NCBI GenBank assembly: GCA_035772735.1
Contig: JASDFA010000010.1
Span: 178,647,501-178,711,500, forward strand
Reading direction: 5' to 3'
Source of the DNA: Datura wrightii
Taxonomy: Eukaryota; Streptophyta; Magnoliopsida; Solanales; Solanaceae
DNA length: 64,000 nt
The first letter of the stretch is position 1; each line of letters begins with the position of its first letter. This document shows positions 59,820-64,000 of the stretch, piece after piece. Made by a program: the position numbers and the translations under genes. The notes beneath the pieces are model-generated. The model did not search any database. It was given only the letters and a program-made list of their open reading frames with translations, and was not told the DNA's origin.

Positions 59820-60300
59820 TCGACCTACCTCTATCTCTTCTCAAACCCACCACGGCCAACTTCTCACGCCTTTTCATTGGATTATTTATGCTTTCACATG
59901 CCTGAATCATCTCAGTCTCACTTCCCTTATCTTGTTCACTACCAATGCCCACTCCCACCCTATTTTGAAGTTCTTCATACATATCCATCTCAGCATCCTT
60001 ATTCTGCTACTTTCATCTTTTATGGACGTGCGATTTTTTGACCGGCCAACACTCCGTGTCCTACAATATAGTGATCTAACAATCATTTTTATAAAATTTT
60101 ACTTTTAAGTTTGGATGACACATTCTTATTATACAAGATAGGGTGCAAACCTCCATTTCATCCACCATGGTCTAATATGATTTATAACATCATCGTTGAT
60201 CTCCTCATCTCCAAGAATTATTGATCCAAAATACCTGAAACCTTCTTTTTTAAAAATGACTTGTATATCAATCGTTACTTTCACATCCAACTTGTAAGTC
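59820..60300 (-). mobile_element. Decayed LINE reverse-transcriptase C-terminal fragment
   Basis: The minus-strand translation shows, in order but in shifting frames, KKEGFRYFGSIILGDEEIND, WMKWR, RMLRWIC, NKIREVRLR and GLRRDRGRS. This order matches the C-terminal part of a widespread plant non-LTR reverse transcriptase (family pattern FRYLGSIIQ..GEID, WMKWR, RMLRWMCG, DKMREARLRWFGH, GLRRGRGR, recalled). Several frameshifts, a stop within the RLRWF block and a missing middle portion show it is dead. The plus-strand frame 59773-60108 is its shadow. Confidence 0.75.
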
Positions 60301-60714
60301 ATGTTATTAAATTTATACTCTAAAATATTATATATTTTTTTATTCAATCTGAATCTTTTAGACTCCGAATGTGAAGTTATTGCCGTAATTCTACAATGCT
60401 CCCCTTCTAAGAAAGGCAAAAGAGACAAAAAAAGGCGGATAATACGATTACGAATATTATATTTATTATATGCTTTGTTTGCTAAAATTTCTCCACCCAT
60501 CTTTTTCATATTCCTTCCCCCCTAAACCCCACTTTATTTTCTGGTTCACCTTTTTTCTAAAGAAAAACCACTGACAAATGAAAAGGAAAACTAGTGTGAA
60601 TTGGCATCTAGCACAGTAGCATTTCATGCTTTTAATTGGTAGTAATACAAATTAATTGGTCATTGCATTTTCTTTTTTTGTATTGAAAGTAAAGATTAGC
60701 AAAGTCTCAGATAA

Positions 60715-60930
60715 GACAGAATCTTAGCAATGAAACAAATGAATTAAGTTATCTACTTTCATATTATATTATTATAAAGATATATTTAAAAAGTATTTAT
60801 TTTTATAGAATGTTATTTTAAAAGATAGAATCTTAACAATGAAACAAATGAATTAAGTTATCTACTTCCATATTATATTATTGTTAAAATATATTTTAAA
60901 AAGTATTAATTTTTATAAAATAGTACTTTA
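60715..60930. repeat. Two-copy 109-bp tandem duplication
   Basis: Copies begin at 60715 and 60824. Both contain AGAATCTTARCAATGAAACA, AATGAATTAAGTTATCTACT and CATATTATATTATT. Divergence is about 10% by eye. No gene is involved. Confidence 0.85.
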
Positions 60931-61501
60931 GACGGGAAAGGATTAATAGTGCTTTATTACAAATAACTTAAATTTATCCTCTTTCTATTCGTTGGATCCT
61001 AATTTCCTTGACAAGTAAAGTTAATTTAAGTGATTAAATATTTTTATTATTAATTAATAAATTGAGATTTGGAGTAACGCAAATATCATCTCATAATTTC
61101 CAATGATAGAAGTAAGGCAAATTTTAAACCCCATTTTCTACAAATGAGAAATATTTTTGATAATTTTTCGTATTTTTAATTTAAAATTAAAAAGTAATAA
61201 GGGAGAGTGGAGTAGAGTATATTCTTTTTCGGTTTTTCCTCACCTCTCACTTCATCATTCTTGTGTTTCTCTCCTCCTCCTGCTTAAAATGCTTCTTTTC
61301 TGACACCCCCCTTATTCTCTCCCTCTCAGTTTCAGCCTTTTTATCTCCAATATCTTCTCTTTAATACTCTCACTCCTCTCTCTCTCTCTCTCTCCCCCTC
61401 TACAAAAATCAAAATCAATTTTCTTTACAAACAAATAGTAACCAAAGTTCTTGAATTCTCCATTGCTGTCTGTCTTCTTTCTCTACTTGTGAACAGCAAT
61501 C
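60931..61501 (+). promoter_or_regulatory. Upstream region and CT-rich 5' leader of the RING E3 ligase-like gene
   Basis: A strongly C/T-rich stretch from about 61230 to 61500, including a (CT)n run at 61375-61394, precedes the start codon. Such pyrimidine-rich leaders are common in plant promoters and 5' UTRs (Y patches). No clear TATA box was assigned. Confidence 0.45.
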
Positions 61502-63992
61502 ATGCCTGTGGTATTTTCAGAAAGCTCAGACCAAATTAGATACAGAAAACCCAGAGCGCAAAACCATCGAGAAACCCAGGATATGGATCCAGTTTCTTCT
61601 ACTCGCTCCACCAAGCCCACTATCTCCTCTCTACTTCTAGCACCATTTTCGCCTACAAGTCCCACCCATGAAAACTCAACTACCCCCAGCACCTCTACCG
61701 TGCTTTCCACTAAAAAGAAGAACTTTGCCACATTTAGGGGTCTGGGTTGTACGGCATCTCCGCAAGTGTCGGTTCCTGCTGTGATTAGGACTTCGGCTGA
61801 CTGGGATCCCAAGAGAGTCAAGAAGAAAAAGCAGAACAGCAGCAAGAACAAATCCCTCAGTTCTGCTGTTAACGTTGGTGGAGGAGTAGCCATTGGCTGC
61901 AATAACGCCATCCAGAATTACCCCTCATCGTCTTCATCAGCACCCTTATCGTTATCATCGAGCTGTGTGGCTGTTCCTGACGTTTGGTGTGGTCCTGGAA
62001 TTGGCTTAACTACTGATGCTGCTTCTGTTGATTGCGTTGTTTCAAGAAGGCCCGTGTCTGGGAGGGGAAGAATTGAAACGCCTAGAGAGGTACTATTACT
62101 TTCTGTTTTCTTAAATTAGATTGCTAGGCCAAGTTTGTTGCTGGCCCAATTCTCTGTCATTTAGCCAACTACTCGAATTTACTTGTTGATCTTAGTTTCA
62201 TACGTCACAAATACCTTTTGAGTTTTAAGCTTTGGATCTGCCCTTGGGCTTTTCGTGAAACATCTTTCACCAGGTTGAATTTCAGGATCAAGCCACTTCT
62301 CTCTCTATCTTTCGAGTTCTGCAGTGGCTTACTCTTCAGCCTGAAGCTAGGCTGCCACAGTAACATTGTCCTCTTTTAATAATTCATTAGCCGGTTTATC
62401 TTTGTTGATAGCTGATGGCAAAAAGGGGGAAGGTGCCCTCAATGGATTAGGATGTCATTCCTCCTCTTGCCGTAGCTTAGGTCCTTTAGACTTGTCATTT
62501 GCTGATATGTCTAATCTTGAATACTGCATCTTTCCCTCAAAGAATTTGAAGTTATTGATTCTCAAAGTTATTTGGTAAGTCAGACTTGGTCATTCTACAA
62601 ATAAATAAAAAGTCTTGCTTGGTAATGCTTCCACTCGATCTCTCATTGTTGGTTCTGCCTGTTTATCCCGCTCTTGTCCTTCTTTGCTTCATTGTCTAGG
62701 GAGTATCATAAATTCATCCCAGTTAAATAGATCCGTCAGTGAACGTACATGGTTTACATTTTGTTCTTGATAAAGTTGATTACAAGGTTCACATGTAAGT
62801 TACTTCTAGCAAATCTAACGGTTGTTTCCTTCCCTTTCCGTCCAGCGATCTACATGTCCTATACGAAGAATGGTGAGCCCAGAAGACAACCCTTTTCTGG
62901 ATATAGAAAGTAGCCTTGGTATACCACGCTCCCAAGTAGAATTATTTGCATATAGGCATCATCGCCATTCTCGCCATGGTTATTCGGAAGGCCTTGCAGA
63001 GGTGAGTATATACATACTTTACTGCCAAACAGATTAGTTATCTCTTGCTGCTTCGCTGCCGTTTATGAGGTAAATTGAAGTTGTAATTCCTAGTTGACTG
63101 TCCAAGTAAAAGTAAATTTTCCGGTGCTCACGAGCATCTACGCCATGATATACCACATTACCCATCATGTCAATGTTCTCGAGTATAGCTTTTCATTTTA
63201 TTTTTTTCATTTTCTTTAGAAGGAAATGGTGTTAGGGAGATAGGTGTTTGCACAACTTTTGTCCAGATTATTGCTGGAAACAGCAACCTGAGCAATTTGT
63301 CGCAGAGGCTTTACATGCTGATCCATCCTGCTTATCATTTTTGCTTTAGTGTTTCAAATATCTTTAGTTAGCTAGGAAGATACCCAGCATATTGTTTATT
63401 TAACTTATTTATGTTGGTTAGCTAGGGAGATGCCCAGCGTATTGTTTATTGAATTATTTATGCTGGTTAGCTAGGATGATACAACAGTTTCTTGTGATTG
63501 TGGCACTCAGTTTCATGTACCAAATAAAAATAAATGAGATGTCATGCTTAGCACAAGGAAATGCTTGAGCGCCTTAAATCACATGACTTAGTAGACCGTT
63601 GATACTCTTGATCATCATTGTCTCAATGCTGTGAAAGTTTGATGTTGGCATAATTTTAAGAGACTAGAATCAATAAGCCTTTTTTCTTATAGAAAGCATC
63701 ATTTACTTAATTTGATTCCTGTCTAACTAATTTCATGAGTTTTGTGGGACACTATTTGCTTAAGGTTCTGAAAATCTGGTAGTTGTTTGCCATATTTCAT
63801 CACTGTTATCTCCTGAATTGTGCGCGGCTCCCGTGGAACAATGCGAACCAATCTGAAGTACATAATATACATGATCTTTGTGGGGTGTAATTGCAGATTG
63901 TGATGCTTCAAAATAGTCTTATGGGAGGAAGAACAGATGGTCTTGATCGATACCGGAACTGGAGACTTGACGTGGATAACATGTCTTATGAG
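61502..63992 (+). CDS. RING-type E3 ubiquitin ligase-like protein, N-terminal part (gene runs off the window)
   Basis: Three exons are visible: 61502-62089, 62846-63001 and 63897-63992, all joining in phase 0, for 280 residues. Exon 1 starts MPVVFSESSDQIRYRKPRAQ and contains FRGLGCTASPQVSVPAVIRT then SADWDPKRVKKKK, an N-terminal signature of a plant RING-H2 family as I recall it, followed by Ser-rich low-complexity sequence. Exon 3 ends with GGRTDGLDRYRNWRLDVDNM then SYE, which in that family leads into an acidic helix and a C-terminal RING-H2 finger. The RING itself would lie beyond 64000, so E3 activity (transfer of ubiquitin from E2 to a substrate) is inferred from the N-terminal resemblance only. 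Exon 3 appears to end at a GC donor (GAG|GCAAGT). Partial at the 3' end. Confidence 0.75.
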
Positions 63993-64000
63993 GCAAGTCA

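Noticed and set aside
59773..60108. 111-codon plus-strand protein
   Set aside because: It is the antisense shadow of the LINE reverse-transcriptase remnant on the minus strand.
1..64000. tRNA, rRNA or known snRNA genes
   Set aside because: None was recognised by eye. A covariance-model scan (tRNAscan-SE, Infernal) would be needed to exclude them.

Overview
The window looks like nuclear DNA of a flowering plant. It has GT-AG introns, AT-rich intergenic DNA, many MITEs, a long solo LTR, plant-only gene families and no operons. Repeat ends and gene sequences resemble Solanaceae best, but that placement is an inference from memory of those families and no search was run.

Layout. 1-360: decayed Ty1/copia 3' end (minus) and a Stowaway-like MITE. 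1196-3286: intronless P-class PPR gene. 5634-16621: nine-exon splicing factor SF3B4 gene, whose first intron (5739-11707) is almost filled by seven near-identical ~800-bp direct repeats. 18345-18839: intronless four-EF-hand calmodulin-like gene. 20323-24678: ~4.4-kb solo LTR with a perfect 5-bp target-site duplication, inserted at the junction of an older tandem duplication. 25-33 kb: gene-poor DNA with tandem duplications, hAT-like MITEs, a probable Helitron end and a GC-richer island that looks organelle-derived. 33801-36549: two-exon RABA6-type Rab GTPase. 38626-44569: ten-exon golgin-84/golgin candidate 1 gene, broken here by an apparent one-base loss in an A run at the end of exon 8. 46356-53587 (minus): nine-exon gene for a 288-residue DUF1295/steroid-5-alpha-reductase-like membrane protein. 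53588-61501: AT-rich intergenic DNA with MITEs (one nested in another) and a LINE reverse-transcriptase remnant. 61502 to the window edge: first three exons of a RING-type E3 ligase-like gene, apparently with a GC-AG intron at the edge.

The genes are unrelated housekeeping or regulatory functions (RNA processing, calcium sensing, membrane traffic, Golgi tethering, lipid/steroid-like metabolism, ubiquitination) and do not form a pathway cluster. No new defence, biosynthetic or mobile system was found. The points most worth a second look are the SF3B4 intron array, the golgin frameshift, the solo LTR at a duplication junction, the Helitron terminus and the organelle-like island.
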